DNA from: Lactobacillus intestinalis
GTDB lineage: Bacteria; Bacillota; Bacilli; Lactobacillales; Lactobacillaceae
Length of the DNA stretch: 64,000 bases
Assembly (NCBI RefSeq): GCF_024397795.1
Contig: NZ_CP072983.1
Location: forward strand, 372,001-436,000
Direction: 5' to 3'
Numbering within the stretch: the stretch's first letter is position 1; every line of letters starts with the position of its first letter. The translations under genes were made by a program, and so were the position numbers. Shown one piece after another: positions 1-8,885 of the stretch. Under the pieces are notes generated by a model. The model saw nothing but the letters and a program-made list of their open reading frames with translations, ran no database searches and had not been told where the DNA came from.

Positions 1-167
1 TAAAAACGATTGATTTAAAGTTTGATCGTGAAGTACGCTATGGAGAAACTCCGCTTTCTCTTATAAAAATTGAAAATGAAGATCAAATCAAGTCATATCA
101 TGCGATTGAAGATGAGCAGGGTAATGAGCAAGCAATTTGCGAGCTTATTTGGCGAAAAAATGATTAA
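1..167 (+). CDS. Acyl-ACP thioesterase-like protein, C-terminal fragment
   Basis: Open frame entering from the left edge (codons in phase from base 3) and stopping with TAA at 165-167. The visible 54 residues include DLKFDREVRYGETPLSL, which resembles the second hot-dog domain of bacterial acyl-ACP thioesterases (a basic residue, then a YG-x-T stretch). These enzymes release fatty acids from acyl carrier protein in the cytoplasm. The N-terminal part lies outside the window, so catalytic residues cannot be checked and the call is tentative. A terminator follows directly. Confidence 0.45.
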   Translation, partial: KTIDLKFDREVRYGETPLSLIKIENEDQIKSYHAIEDEQGNEQAICELIWRKND

Positions 168-175
168 ATAGAGAG

Positions 176-198
176 CATGACGGAAGTCATGTTTTTTT
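176..198 (+). terminator. Rho-independent terminator after the thioesterase-like gene
   Basis: CATGAC/GTCATG stem (176-181, 186-191) with loop GGAA, followed by seven T residues. It separates the upstream gene from folT. Confidence 0.7.
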
Positions 199-218
199 GT
201 TGAATGAAGGGGATTGAA

Positions 219-737
219 ATGAAGACAAAAAATTTAGTTCATTTAGAATTACGTGACTTAATCCTTTTAGGAATTATTATTGCGATGAAGGTAATCCTAG
301 CTCAATTTTCTTTTGGACCCGCAATGGTGAAAGTTGGTCTGGGCTTCATTGGAAGTGTCATGTTGGGATACATTTTTGGTCCTATCTGGGGAAGTGTTGG
401 TGGTGGAATTAGCGATTTAGTATCATCAGCAATTTTTGGTAATCAAGGCGGCTTCTTCATTGGGTTTACTTTAACCGCGATGGTTGGACCACTTATTTAT
501 GGACTCTTTTTCTACAATAAAGAAGTCAAAATTTGGCGAATAATTGCAGCTACTATCCTTGTTACAGTAATTGTAAACATTGGGATGAATACCCTTTGGC
601 TTCATTTATTGTATGGAGTAGATTTTAAGGTGGCATTAATTCAAAGATTACCCAAGGAAACCATTATTCCTTGGATACAAATGGTAATCACTTACTTTGT
701 TTTGCAAGCCATTTCTCGTGTTAAAATGTATAAGTAG
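219..737 (+). CDS. folT: Folate-specific ECF transporter S component FolT
   Basis: A 172-residue, strongly hydrophobic protein with about five or six membrane segments. It has the S-component pattern: LRDLILLGIIIAMKVIL near the N-terminus, a Gly-rich GPIWGSVGGGISD loop, and NTLWLHLLYG in the later part, which is characteristic of FolT. It would bind folate at the membrane and work with a shared energising module (EcfAAT) encoded elsewhere. ATG 219 is chosen over ATG 204 because GAAGGGGA at 206-213 is spaced correctly for it. tsaB follows after 24 nt. Confidence 0.85.
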   Translation: MKTKNLVHLELRDLILLGIIIAMKVILAQFSFGPAMVKVGLGFIGSVMLGYIFGPIWGSVGGGISDLVSSAIFGNQGGFFIGFTLTAMVGPLIYGLFFYNKEVKIWRIIAATILVTVIVNIGMNTLWLHLLYGVDFKVALIQRLPKETIIPWIQMVITYFVLQAISRVKMYK

Positions 738-761
738 AAAATAAAAAGGATTTGAAGATAG

Positions 762-1505
762 ATGAAAATCTTGAGTGTATCAACTGCTACAAGTAATTTG
801 AGTGTAGCTTTGAATGAGAATGAAAAAATAATTGTTGAGAAGAATGAACACGATGAGAGAAACCATAGTGAACATTTAGATCCATTAATTAATGAAATTT
901 TGGTCGATCACAACTTAACTTTAAAAGATATTGATCGTTTTGCAGTTGCAATTGGCCCTGGTTCTTACACTGGTTTAAGAATTGGAATTACTACTGTGAA
1001 AATGTTCGGCAGTATTTTAAATAAAGAAGTTGTCGGAGTCTCAACTCTTCAAGCTTTGGCAAAATCAGTAACTGATAACGACACCGTGATTATTGCAGGT
1101 CTTGATGCCAGAAACGAAAATTATTTTGCTGGTGGATATGTTTTAGATGAAAATCAAATCCCAGTTAATGTAATTGCAGATGGCCATTATCATATTGATG
1201 TTTTATTGGAAAATGTTAAAGCCTATATTGAAAATTCAGACTATAAGAAGATCATTTTTGTAGGAAATGGCTTTGAAAAACAAGATGAATTAATTAAGGA
1301 ACTCGATATTCAGTATAGCTATGGTACTGATGAACAAAACATAGTTCACGCTGGATTAATTGGTCAACTTGCAATTGAAGAAGAACCAGTTGATCCAGAT
1401 AAACTGTTACCTCGCTACTTACGTCGTACGCAAGCTGAAGTTGACTGGCATAAGAGGACTGGTAATCCGTTTGGGCCAGATAGTGATTATGTTGAAGAAG
1501 TTTAA
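762..1505 (+). CDS. tsaB: tRNA threonylcarbamoyladenosine biosynthesis protein TsaB
   Basis: 247 residues with an ASKHA-type fold start (MKILSVSTATSNLSVAL) and the TsaB motif IGPGSYTGLRIGI at about residue 65. TsaB is the inactive paralogue that scaffolds TsaD in the complex placing t6A37 on ANN-decoding tRNAs. The gene heads a tight tsaB-rimI-tsaD cluster and overlaps rimI by 17 nt. Its length fits the family (about 220-250). Confidence 0.93.
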   Translation: MKILSVSTATSNLSVALNENEKIIVEKNEHDERNHSEHLDPLINEILVDHNLTLKDIDRFAVAIGPGSYTGLRIGITTVKMFGSILNKEVVGVSTLQALAKSVTDNDTVIIAGLDARNENYFAGGYVLDENQIPVNVIADGHYHIDVLLENVKAYIENSDYKKIIFVGNGFEKQDELIKELDIQYSYGTDEQNIVHAGLIGQLAIEEEPVDPDKLLPRYLRRTQAEVDWHKRTGNPFGPDSDYVEEV

Positions 1506-2070
1506 ATTATTAAATCAATTCTTTCATCCAGAAGAAAATAAAGTTGATATGAGTTTTTCTCCGTTTATTACAACGATTGGAGGACTTACTCTACAGGTAA
1601 TGCAAGCTGGGGATGAAAATATTCCTGATTTGCTTGTTTTGGAGCGTCAAGTTTATTCTGGTCATACTCCATGGAGCAAGTTTTCTTTTGAAACGGAATT
1701 AAGAAAAAGAAAAAATTCTCTTTATTTAGTCGTTTATCACGCCTCAGATTTAGTGGCATTTATTGGTGCGCGCTTTAATCCGCGTGAGGCTCATATTACT
1801 AATATTGCAGTGTCGCCAAAGTATCAAAATAAGCATATTGGTACCTACTTGATGCAATGGATGATTAATCGGGCAAGAAAAACCAATTGCGAAGTCGTTA
1901 GTTTAGAAGTCAAAATTGACAATAATATTGCCCAAAAATTGTATAGTTCGTTAGGATTTAAATCTACATTTATCAGAAAAGATTATTATAAAGATACTCA
2001 TACTGATGCATTAAATATGGTGTTATGGCTGAAGCCACATCGAGTTAAGAAAAGGAAGTTTACATTTTGA
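1489..2070 (+). CDS. rimI: Ribosomal-protein-alanine N-acetyltransferase RimI
   Basis: 193-residue GNAT acetyltransferase. The visible core is [24 protein letters not shown] (acetyl-CoA loop Q-x-x-x-I-G) followed by [21 protein letters not shown], the classic RimI motif B with NxxAxxLYxxxGF. It acetylates the N-terminal Ala of ribosomal protein S18 in the best-known case. A longer upstream frame exists but lies inside tsaB; ATG 1489 overlaps the tsaB end and gives the usual family length plus a short N-terminal extension. ATG 1549 is a possible alternative start. It overlaps the tsaD start. Confidence 0.87.
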   Translation: MLKKFKLLNQFFHPEENKVDMSFSPFITTIGGLTLQVMQAGDENIPDLLVLERQVYSGHTPWSKFSFETELRKRKNSLYLVVYHASDLVAFIGARFNPREAHITNIAVSPKYQNKHIGTYLMQWMINRARKTNCEVVSLEVKIDNNIAQKLYSSLGFKSTFIRKDYYKDTHTDALNMVLWLKPHRVKKRKFTF

Positions 2071-3116
2071 GTGAAAAAAAGGACGTTCGAATTTTAGCTT
2101 ATGAAAGTTCATGTGACGAAACTTCAACTGCAGTCATTAAAAACGGACGCGAAATTGAAAGTTTAATTGTTGCAACCCAAATTAAGAGTCACCAACGTTT
2201 TGGTGGGGTAGTGCCGGAAGTTGCTAGTCGTCACCATATTGAAGTGATTAGTCAAATTACTAAGGAAGCTTTAAAAGAAGCTGGTACTACTTGGGATGAC
2301 ATTGATGCTATTGCAGTAACTTATGGACCAGGTTTAGTTGGGGCACTTTTGATTGGAGTTAGTGCTGCCAAAGCTGCTTCTATGGCAACTGGAATTCCAT
2401 TAATTGGGGTTGATCACATCATGGGGCACATTATGGCAGCTCAATTAAAGGATGAAATTGAATATCCAGCTTTAGCCTTGCAAGTTTCTGGTGGTCACAC
2501 TGAAATTGTATTATTGAAAGATCCAACCCATTTTGAAATTATTGGTGATACTCGCGATGATGCGGCTGGTGAAGCTTATGACAAGATCGGCCGAGTGCTT
2601 GGTGTGAATTATCCAGCGGGTAAGACGATTGATAAGTGGGCTCATGAAGGAAAAGATACCTTCAACTTCCCACGTGCGATGATGGAAGATGATGATTATG
2701 ACTTTTCATTCTCAGGTTTAAAGAGTGCCTTCATCAATACTTGCCACCATGCCGATCAAATTCACCAAGAATTGAACAAGTATGATTTGGCAGCAAGTTT
2801 CCAAGCTGCGGTAATTGATGTGCTTGCTCATAAGACGATTCGTGCAATCAAGCAATACAAGCCTAAGACTTTCATCATGGGCGGTGGAGTTGCGGCTAAC
2901 CAAGGTTTGCGTGATCGCATGAGTGAAGAAATTGCTAAGTTACCTAAGGATGAACAACCAAAGGTGATTCTGCCAGATCTTAAGCTCTGCGGTGACAATG
3001 CAGCCATGATCGGAGCTGCTGCTTACAACTTGTATAATGAAGGCAAGTTTGCAGACTTAACTTTGAATGCAGATCCATCACTTGAACTTCCATATGCAAA
3101 TAGCATGTTGAATTAA
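2067..3116 (+). CDS. tsaD: tRNA N6-adenosine threonylcarbamoyltransferase TsaD
   Basis: 349 residues, TTG start overlapping the rimI stop, preceded by AAGGAAG. Diagnostic features: [12 protein letters not shown] at the N-terminus, the metal-binding HIMGH motif at about residues 110-115, QVSGGHTEI, and [11 protein letters not shown] near residue 275. TsaD transfers threonylcarbamoyl to A37 of tRNA with TsaB and TsaE. It is the last gene of the cluster; a strong bidirectional hairpin follows. Confidence 0.96.
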   Translation: MSEKKDVRILAYESSCDETSTAVIKNGREIESLIVATQIKSHQRFGGVVPEVASRHHIEVISQITKEALKEAGTTWDDIDAIAVTYGPGLVGALLIGVSAAKAASMATGIPLIGVDHIMGHIMAAQLKDEIEYPALALQVSGGHTEIVLLKDPTHFEIIGDTRDDAAGEAYDKIGRVLGVNYPAGKTIDKWAHEGKDTFNFPRAMMEDDDYDFSFSGLKSAFINTCHHADQIHQELNKYDLAASFQAAVIDVLAHKTIRAIKQYKPKTFIMGGGVAANQGLRDRMSEEIAKLPKDEQPKVILPDLKLCGDNAAMIGAAAYNLYNEGKFADLTLNADPSLELPYANSMLN

Positions 3117-3131
3117 AGTGAAATAAACAAA

Positions 3132-3175
3132 AAAAGAAGATTGATTTACATTGTGTAGATCAATCTTCTTTTTCG
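3132..3175. terminator. Bidirectional terminator between tsaD and rgg
   Basis: AAAAGAAGATTGAT (3132-3145) pairs with ATCAATCTTCTTTT (3159-3172), with an A-rich 5' flank and T-rich 3' flank. It can serve tsaD on the plus strand and the convergent regulator gene on the minus strand. Confidence 0.85.
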
Positions 3176-3252
3176 TTTACATATTTAAATTTGCGTCTCA
3201 CGCAATATTTATAGAAATTACTTTCAAAGTCAGTATACTAAATCAAAGTTGA

Positions 3253-4119
3253 TCATTTAGAAACTCTAAGTACCTGAGAAAGAATATTTTGAAATTCATC
3301 AGCTGTATCTGGTCGATCAATAAAGTTTGCAATATCAATAGCTTTGGTAGCTAATTTGAGATCCTGCTCACGATGAGTAAAGCGATAATTGATTAAGTGT
3401 TGCAAAAACTTTTTGTATAAGCCAGTATAGTGATCTAGCGATGGAATTTCTAATTTATTTATTTTTTCAAGTAGCTTTTTAGCTAATTGAGGATCAGCAA
3501 GGAGCAACGTGGTGGTTGTGTTTAAGAGAGCACCTAGCGCAAAAAGATGATTTGTGTCGCCATCAGCTTTAATTTGATCAAAATTAGCGATAATTCTATT
3601 ACTAATTTTGTAAATTGTTTTGGTATCCAGTAAATTAGTTGCATTTCCAAAAGCAGTAAGATAGTAATTATTCCAAACTTTTGCCTTTAAAAGAATTGAG
3701 GTTAGTTTTTGTTTAGCGCTTGGAGAAAATAGATTTTTATTAGTTTTTAGAAAATAGAAATTACAACCAAGTGCGCTAAGGAAGAAATCGGCATCATCTT
3801 GTGTTTGCTCATAAACTTTCAGTTGTTGAGTAGCTAATTGGCGTAGCTTCGGAATATCGTTAGCTTTAAAAGCTTGCTTAAACTTTAAGGCAAATGGATT
3901 AGAGAATCTTAGAGCTGTCTGTTCTGCAAATTCAGTAGGTAAGACATGAATATTGTAAAGAAGTTGATCTAGTTTTTCTAAGGGCATATTACCTCCTTCG
4001 TTTTCCCAATGGGAGAGACGGGAAGGAGAAAGCCCATTAATGTTGCTTGTTGCTTTTTGTAAAGTTATATTTTGACCAGTACGTAGTTTTTTAAATGTTT
4101 TTCCAAAAGAATTTATCAT
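3253..4119 (-). CDS. Rgg/GadR/MutR-family transcriptional regulator (Rgg-1)
   Basis: 288 residues: an N-terminal XRE-type helix-turn-helix (TLQKATSNINGLSPSRLSHWENEG, about residues 18-42), then an all-helical TPR-like domain typical of Rgg proteins, which bind short peptides in the cytoplasm. The SRLSHWENE recognition segment is a hallmark of the family. Its ATG is only 17 nt from the ATG of a divergent 17-aa hydrophobic peptide gene, the arrangement seen for streptococcal Rgg-SHP pairs. The neighbouring lactococcin-972-like operon is the likely target (inference). Confidence 0.88.
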   Translation of the reverse strand: MINSFGKTFKKLRTGQNITLQKATSNINGLSPSRLSHWENEGGNMPLEKLDQLLYNIHVLPTEFAEQTALRFSNPFALKFKQAFKANDIPKLRQLATQQLKVYEQTQDDADFFLSALGCNFYFLKTNKNLFSPSAKQKLTSILLKAKVWNNYYLTAFGNATNLLDTKTIYKISNRIIANFDQIKADGDTNHLFALGALLNTTTTLLLADPQLAKKLLEKINKLEIPSLDHYTGLYKKFLQHLINYRFTHREQDLKLATKAIDIANFIDRPDTADEFQNILSQVLRVSK

Positions 4120-4136
4120 AAGGAGGACAACCTTTC

Positions 4137-4190
4137 ATGTTTTTAAAGTGGGTATTTAACATTTTACCAATTCTTGAACCGAAGTATTAA
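4137..4190 (+). CDS. 17-aa short hydrophobic peptide, divergent from rgg-1 (candidate signal peptide)
   Basis: Peptide MFLKWVFNILPILEPKY, ATG 4137 and TAA 4188-4190, with an excellent Shine-Dalgarno AAGGAGG at 4120-4126. It is a short cationic-hydrophobic peptide like the SHP precursors of Rgg systems, and is encoded divergently with its ribosome site in the 17-nt gap to the Rgg start codon. A possible promoter (TTGCTT, 17 nt, TATATT) lies inside the rgg coding region. It lies between the regulator and the bacteriocin gene. Expression is not proven; it is inferred from position, SD and composition. Confidence 0.6.
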   Translation: MFLKWVFNILPILEPKY

Positions 4191-4234
4191 TAACTTTCAC
4201 TAGGAAGTATGATAAAAAAGAGGAGTATATTTTC

Positions 4235-4537
4235 ATGATTAAATTAAATAAAAAGATTAAGAAGTTAACAGCTTTGACTACACTAACAGTTACATTAGCC
4301 TTAAGTGCCACGCCGGCTCTAGCTAAAACCGTCCATTATAAAGGTTATGCAGTTGAATGGAATTATGGGCGGACACCAAGTGGTTTATGGGGATATTCTG
4401 AAGTTCAAACGGGTCACTTTACTCATAGAGCCACTGTTAATGGTACAAACTCTGGTTGGAAACGCCCAGGAGTATTAGCTTCTGCCAAGAAATTCATTGG
4501 TAATGGTCATGTAGAAGCTTATTGGGATTGTAAATAA
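4235..4537 (+). CDS. Lactococcin-972-family bacteriocin precursor
   Basis: 100 residues with a Sec signal peptide (MIKLNKKIKKLTALTTLTVTL..., cleavage likely after ATPALA). The mature part of about 69 residues has family features: W-x-Y near the start, THRATVNG resembling the THSATV of lactococcin 972, an Arg-Pro-Gly-Val segment, and an aromatic C-terminal end. Lactococcin 972 inhibits septum formation by binding lipid II. The gene is followed at 11 nt by the family's membrane protein and then its ATPase, which supports the call. Oddity: a single Cys two residues from the C-terminus. RBS AGAGGAG precedes the ATG. Confidence 0.82.
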   Translation: MIKLNKKIKKLTALTTLTVTLALSATPALAKTVHYKGYAVEWNYGRTPSGLWGYSEVQTGHFTHRATVNGTNSGWKRPGVLASAKKFIGNGHVEAYWDCK

Positions 4538-4548
4538 GGAAGTTTTGA

Positions 4549-6744
4549 ATGAAAACAAAGTTTTCAAGTTGGCGTACTCGTATCTTCGGGTACGCTTTAC
4601 TTTTAGTGCAAAGTATATTAATCATCACACTATTTTTGCAGATTCTGGGAGATAGATGTACAGATGCCTGGAAAGACTATTTGGACAGGCAGACGCAACA
4701 TACTATTTATCTAAATAATGTAGCGAATGATAAAGCTAATCAAATTGAAAATTATCTCGAAATAAGTGCACAAAAATATAATCTTCTAATAGCTAAAAAG
4801 AATTTTACTACAGATAGTGTTTCTAATGGGCAAATAAATATTGGTTTGTGGGGAATAGCTAAAAATAAAAAACTTAATTTTAACTATCTTGGTCAAGATA
4901 TCATCACTACGCAAGACGTTGTTCAACTTCTTAATGATAAAAACGAAAAAGTAACTTTAGGAGTAGGACAAGGCTCAGTGAATACAATCAAGAAAATTGC
5001 TAGTTTTCCCTTTTCCAGCAATGTCACCATTCAGAAGATGAATTATTATAATAAACAAAATGGTGGGATTACGGGAAAATATCAACTAATCGGAAATCTT
5101 AATGGTCAAGATTATCAGAATTTCTTACAAGGACTTGCTAAGGTTAGCCATAAATCTAAACAAGATTTGACAATTGCAAAAAGTGGGTCTGGAACAGATA
5201 AGGGTATACTGCAACTTGCTTTAATTGTTTTTAATCTTGCCATATTATTGCTTTTATTCTGCTATTTTGTAATTTGCTTTATTCGATCACTCTCAAAATA
5301 TGGAACTTTGATTTTATTGGGGTGGTCAAAAGCAAAAATATTTATTTACGAAACTATCCCTTATGTTGCGACTACATTTATTTTTACCTTTGTACTTGGT
5401 ATTGGTGCAATCTGGAGTATCAATAAGGGAGAATTTTTAAGTGAAATATTTAATTATGTGTTTGGGTTGAGTATTTTAATGGTAATTCTAAATTTGCTGC
5501 TACTTACGATATCTTTCAGCCCGATTTTCTTCTCTAAAAATATTGATTTAATCAAGAATAGATTCCCTGAAAAAATACTATACTTTTTTGCTAACATTCT
5601 TTATTTTGGAGTGAACATAGGAATTATAGTAACTTCAATTGCATTAGATAAGCCGATGCAATCTGTAGTTAATAATCAGATTCAAGCTCAGCAATGGGAA
5701 CAAGTCGAAAAAATGATAATCTTGAATAAGGCTAATTCTGGTAGCGACGGTGCCCAAATGTACGATGCAAATTCGGACTTTAATAGAGATATGTATAATT
5801 TTTATTCGGCAATTAGTAAGAAGACTGGAGTATACATCATTCATACAGATTATACTTCGCAAAGATGGATTAATCTTCATGCGCCGCAACTTTCTAAGCC
5901 GTTCTGGATTTATCAAGTATCTCCTAATTATGCTAAAAAATTGGGTATTAAGTTATCAAAACAGCAACTAGCAAGTGCATATCGGGGTGTCCGCTTATAT
6001 CTTCTACCTAAAAGTCGCAATACGCAGGTAATGAGAAAGTATATTCAATATCAAGATTTAAATGGAGTAAGCAACGACGATATTCCAACTCAGTTTTTGA
6101 AAAATCGAAAATTTAGCTTTGATAATTATCAACCGCGAAAGCTTTTTACTTGGAATACAGCGGTCAATGAACCGATTTTGACTAGTAAACCAATCATTTA
6201 TATTGTTACTCCGCAAAACATGACCTACTTTGAAATTGGTAATTTGAGTGCTAGTGGTCTAGATGGATATTTAAAGTTTGAAGATAAACAAGTGCAAAAG
6301 CGGTATGTTAATTCACACTTTATGTCTAAATATAATTTAGCAGACAACAAGCTAGAGTTTTTACCAATTAAGGAATACATTAATGGATTGCAAAAACAAT
6401 TGCTTCAGACCATTCAATGGTTCTATTTCATCTTTTTGATTTTGCTAGTCCTCTTAATTTTTGCCTTAATTATTATTGCTACTATTTTTAAGGTAGCTAA
6501 TAAAGAGAAAATTGCAGTTAAGACATTTTTAGGCTATTCCATCTTAAGAATTTATTGGCAAATAGTTCTGAGCGTTTTAGGTATTAATATTTTTGATCTA
6601 ATTTTTGTGTTATTCAAGAAAAGTAAAATTGGAATTTTGATAGTGTTAGTGAGTTTAGTGATTCAAGCCGTAATTTTTTATTATTATGTACAACACGATA
6701 AACTAAAACGAATCGTGAAAGTATTTAAAGGGGATAGATCATGA
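4549..6744 (+). CDS. Bacteriocin-associated integral membrane protein (DUF1430, lactococcin-972 group)
   Basis: 731 residues: one N-terminal membrane segment, a large extracytoplasmic domain (about 50-220), three or four central membrane helices (about 220-370), a second extracytoplasmic domain (about 390-620) and C-terminal helices. This matches the MacB/FtsX-like permeases found next to lactococcin-972-type bacteriocins, thought to act with an ATPase in immunity or export. It lies 11 nt after the bacteriocin gene and overlaps the ATPase gene by 4 nt, so translation is probably coupled. A diverged second homologue lies at 36182-38170. Confidence 0.85.
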   Translation: MKTKFSSWRTRIFGYALLLVQSILIITLFLQILGDRCTDAWKDYLDRQTQHTIYLNNVANDKANQIENYLEISAQKYNLLIAKKNFTTDSVSNGQINIGLWGIAKNKKLNFNYLGQDIITTQDVVQLLNDKNEKVTLGVGQGSVNTIKKIASFPFSSNVTIQKMNYYNKQNGGITGKYQLIGNLNGQDYQNFLQGLAKVSHKSKQDLTIAKSGSGTDKGILQLALIVFNLAILLLLFCYFVICFIRSLSKYGTLILLGWSKAKIFIYETIPYVATTFIFTFVLGIGAIWSINKGEFLSEIFNYVFGLSILMVILNLLLLTISFSPIFFSKNIDLIKNRFPEKILYFFANILYFGVNIGIIVTSIALDKPMQSVVNNQIQAQQWEQVEKMIILNKANSGSDGAQMYDANSDFNRDMYNFYSAISKKTGVYIIHTDYTSQRWINLHAPQLSKPFWIYQVSPNYAKKLGIKLSKQQLASAYRGVRLYLLPKSRNTQVMRKYIQYQDLNGVSNDDIPTQFLKNRKFSFDNYQPRKLFTWNTAVNEPILTSKPIIYIVTPQNMTYFEIGNLSASGLDGYLKFEDKQVQKRYVNSHFMSKYNLADNKLEFLPIKEYINGLQKQLLQTIQWFYFIFLILLVLLIFALIIIATIFKVANKEKIAVKTFLGYSILRIYWQIVLSVLGINIFDLIFVLFKKSKIGILIVLVSLVIQAVIFYYYVQHDKLKRIVKVFKGDRS

Positions 6745-7388
6745 TAGCAATCAAGGTAGAAAACTTAACTAAAAAATATGGAGAGCGAATTATATTAAAT
6801 AAGATAAACTTTACTATTAATGAGGGTGAGTTCGTGGCAATTGTTGGTCCATCCGGAGCAGGTAAGTCAACTGTGCTTAATATTTTAGGGATGCTTGAAA
6901 AGCCAACCAGTGGGGAAGTTTATTTGTCTAATCAAAAATTGCCTTCAATCAACAGTCGAAAAGCTACCATATTACGTAGAAATAAGATTAATTATCTTTT
7001 TCAGTCATATGCTCTAATTAGTGATTTGACAGTTTTACAGAATTTACAAATTGCAGTGAAATTTAATAAAGAAAGTTCGCGGATTATAAATCAAAAAATT
7101 GATAAGGTATTGGAAGATTTAGATATAGTACCATTAAAAAATAGTCGAGTGAACACTTTGTCTGGAGGGGAACAACAAAGAGTGGCCTTAGCTCGTTGTA
7201 TTTTAAAACCAGGAAATTTAGTGTTAGCCGATGAACCTACGGGTGCCCTTGATCCGTCGAGAGCTGAAGAAGCATTTGATCAAATTAAACTTTTAAGGGA
7301 TCATTATCACAAAACTATTATTATGGTTACGCATAATATGGAAGAAGCTGAGAAAACTGATCGCATACTTGATTTGAATAGATTATGA
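6741..7388 (+). CDS. ABC transporter ATPase, lactococcin-972 group
   Basis: 215-residue ATPase of the MacB/LolD type. Walker A is GPSGAGKST (about 36-44), Q-loop YLFQSYAL, signature LSGGEQQRVALARC, Walker B LVLADEPTGALD, switch His in MVTHN. It should energise the preceding membrane protein in export of, or immunity to, the lactococcin-972-like peptide. It is the last gene of the operon by spacing (86 nt to the next gene, which has its own promoter-like TGG-TATACT). Confidence 0.9.
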   Translation: MIAIKVENLTKKYGERIILNKINFTINEGEFVAIVGPSGAGKSTVLNILGMLEKPTSGEVYLSNQKLPSINSRKATILRRNKINYLFQSYALISDLTVLQNLQIAVKFNKESSRIINQKIDKVLEDLDIVPLKNSRVNTLSGGEQQRVALARCILKPGNLVLADEPTGALDPSRAEEAFDQIKLLRDHYHKTIIMVTHNMEEAEKTDRILDLNRL

Positions 7389-7473
7389 ACTAATAACTGT
7401 TTTAGTGAGTAAATTTGAAAACCGAATGTGGTATACTGAAAAATAATTTTTTAAGTGAAGGGGAGTAGGGAAA

Positions 7474-8295
7474 ATGCCCAAACGGACTAAACAGATCATA
7501 CTTGGAGGATTTCTGATTTATTTAGTTATTTTCACATATGTTGTACTTACAACCATCCGTCAAGAAATACATCCCGGATTGAAGGTGAATGGAGATAATG
7601 CCTTGTATATGTTTTTCTATCTTCAACCATTTGGACTAAGAGACTCACTGTTTATCAATTTTGGCTCAATTGCAATTGTTCCGATTTTGAGTACCTACTA
7701 TTTTATTCATATGAAGAATAACAACGAATTGATCCATCTTCTGCAAAGAATTGGCTATCAAAAATTTATTCAAAGAATGGTTGGAAAAAGCTTTTTAATA
7801 GCAAGCATTTTTAGTTTGATTGTAAATATTTATCAACTAATACTAATTAATTGGTTTTATGCTCCATTGTCTTTTAGTGGTAAGAGTCAATTCTTACTTA
7901 CAAGTAAACTGATTTACTTTTCTTCAAATGGATGGGTTAATCTCCTAACTTATATTGTTTTAGCGGCAATTGGTTGGGGAATCTATACAGTGTTTATTTT
8001 GGCACTGGGATTATTTATCAGAAAAAATGCTTTGTATGTTCCCTTAGGAATAGTTTTTGGGTTAGGAACCATTTTACTTGATGAGGTCGTATTAATTTCG
8101 ATGAATAAAGGAACAATCCAATTTGCTAATATCCTCGCGGCCCCGAATTTATTTTCTCCTGGCCAATTAGTTATTGGAGGACAGAATCCGCCATTAGGAT
8201 TATGGGCTACTTATGTGATTATTGTAGGAATATATGCTCTTTTGATTTTCGCTTTGATTAAATTCTGGCATAAAAAGCAAGAAAGAGGGGCCTAA
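7474..8295 (+). CDS. Multi-pass membrane protein, putative ABC permease subunit
   Basis: 273 residues with about six hydrophobic segments and no soluble domain; specific family not recognised. RBS AAGGGGAG upstream and an extended -10-like TGGTATACT at about 7430. It overlaps the next gene by one base and belongs to a four-gene set with a second membrane protein, a short ATPase and a third membrane protein, so it is probably a permease half of an ABC-2-like exporter. Substrate unknown; proximity to the bacteriocin operon suggests self-protection (inference). Confidence 0.6.
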   Translation: MPKRTKQIILGGFLIYLVIFTYVVLTTIRQEIHPGLKVNGDNALYMFFYLQPFGLRDSLFINFGSIAIVPILSTYYFIHMKNNNELIHLLQRIGYQKFIQRMVGKSFLIASIFSLIVNIYQLILINWFYAPLSFSGKSQFLLTSKLIYFSSNGWVNLLTYIVLAAIGWGIYTVFILALGLFIRKNALYVPLGIVFGLGTILLDEVVLISMNKGTIQFANILAAPNLFSPGQLVIGGQNPPLGLWATYVIIVGIYALLIFALIKFWHKKQERGA

Positions 8296-8876
8296 TGACG
8301 AAAAGTAGAACGAGTTCCTTTATTAAATTAATGCTCTTCTTATCAGCTATGGTGGGATTAGTTGCGGGAATGTATTTAAACAATCGCCCGGACAGTATTC
8401 GTGATATTCCTTTCGTTTTTGTTTATCAAAATAGTATGTCGATTTATTTTGAACCGATAATTTATATTTTGGTTTTCATTGAAGTGATCAAAATTCGGCG
8501 TATTAGGGATGCAATTGAAGTTCGAAATAAGACAGATTTTGTCTTAGGTAAGTTGATTCAACTTGTGGTAAGTGAATGGGCAATCTTTTGGATATGTGCA
8601 TTAGTTCCATATTGGCTTTTAAATTTAAAGACTAGCTTTAAATTTGGCATTCCGACTTTAGGTATTCTAATTTTGGGCTTGAATATGGTGGCTATGTTTT
8701 TAGGGATGTTCTTGCTTCTCAGTGCTTATAAGTTACCGTATCCTTATTTGATTTTATTGTTAGTTTTGGCAATTACTGGGGGTTATCATTATGGGATTGA
8801 GTTAAATTGTTTTTTACCACACTACAGTCCTATTTTTGATCCCACTTATCGCGCAATTCATCAAATCTATTTTTAG
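8295..8876 (+). CDS. Multi-pass membrane protein, putative ABC permease subunit
   Basis: 193 residues, five or six membrane segments, starting on the final base of the preceding stop codon, which implies translational coupling. No motif beyond hydrophobicity and a basic loop (IKIRRIRDAIEVRNKTDF). It is followed at 9 nt by the ATPase gene. Most likely the partner permease of the preceding gene product; no closer family assignment can be made. Confidence 0.58.
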   Translation: MTKSRTSSFIKLMLFLSAMVGLVAGMYLNNRPDSIRDIPFVFVYQNSMSIYFEPIIYILVFIEVIKIRRIRDAIEVRNKTDFVLGKLIQLVVSEWAIFWICALVPYWLLNLKTSFKFGIPTLGILILGLNMVAMFLGMFLLLSAYKLPYPYLILLLVLAITGGYHYGIELNCFLPHYSPIFDPTYRAIHQIYF

Positions 8877-8885
8877 GAGAAAAAT

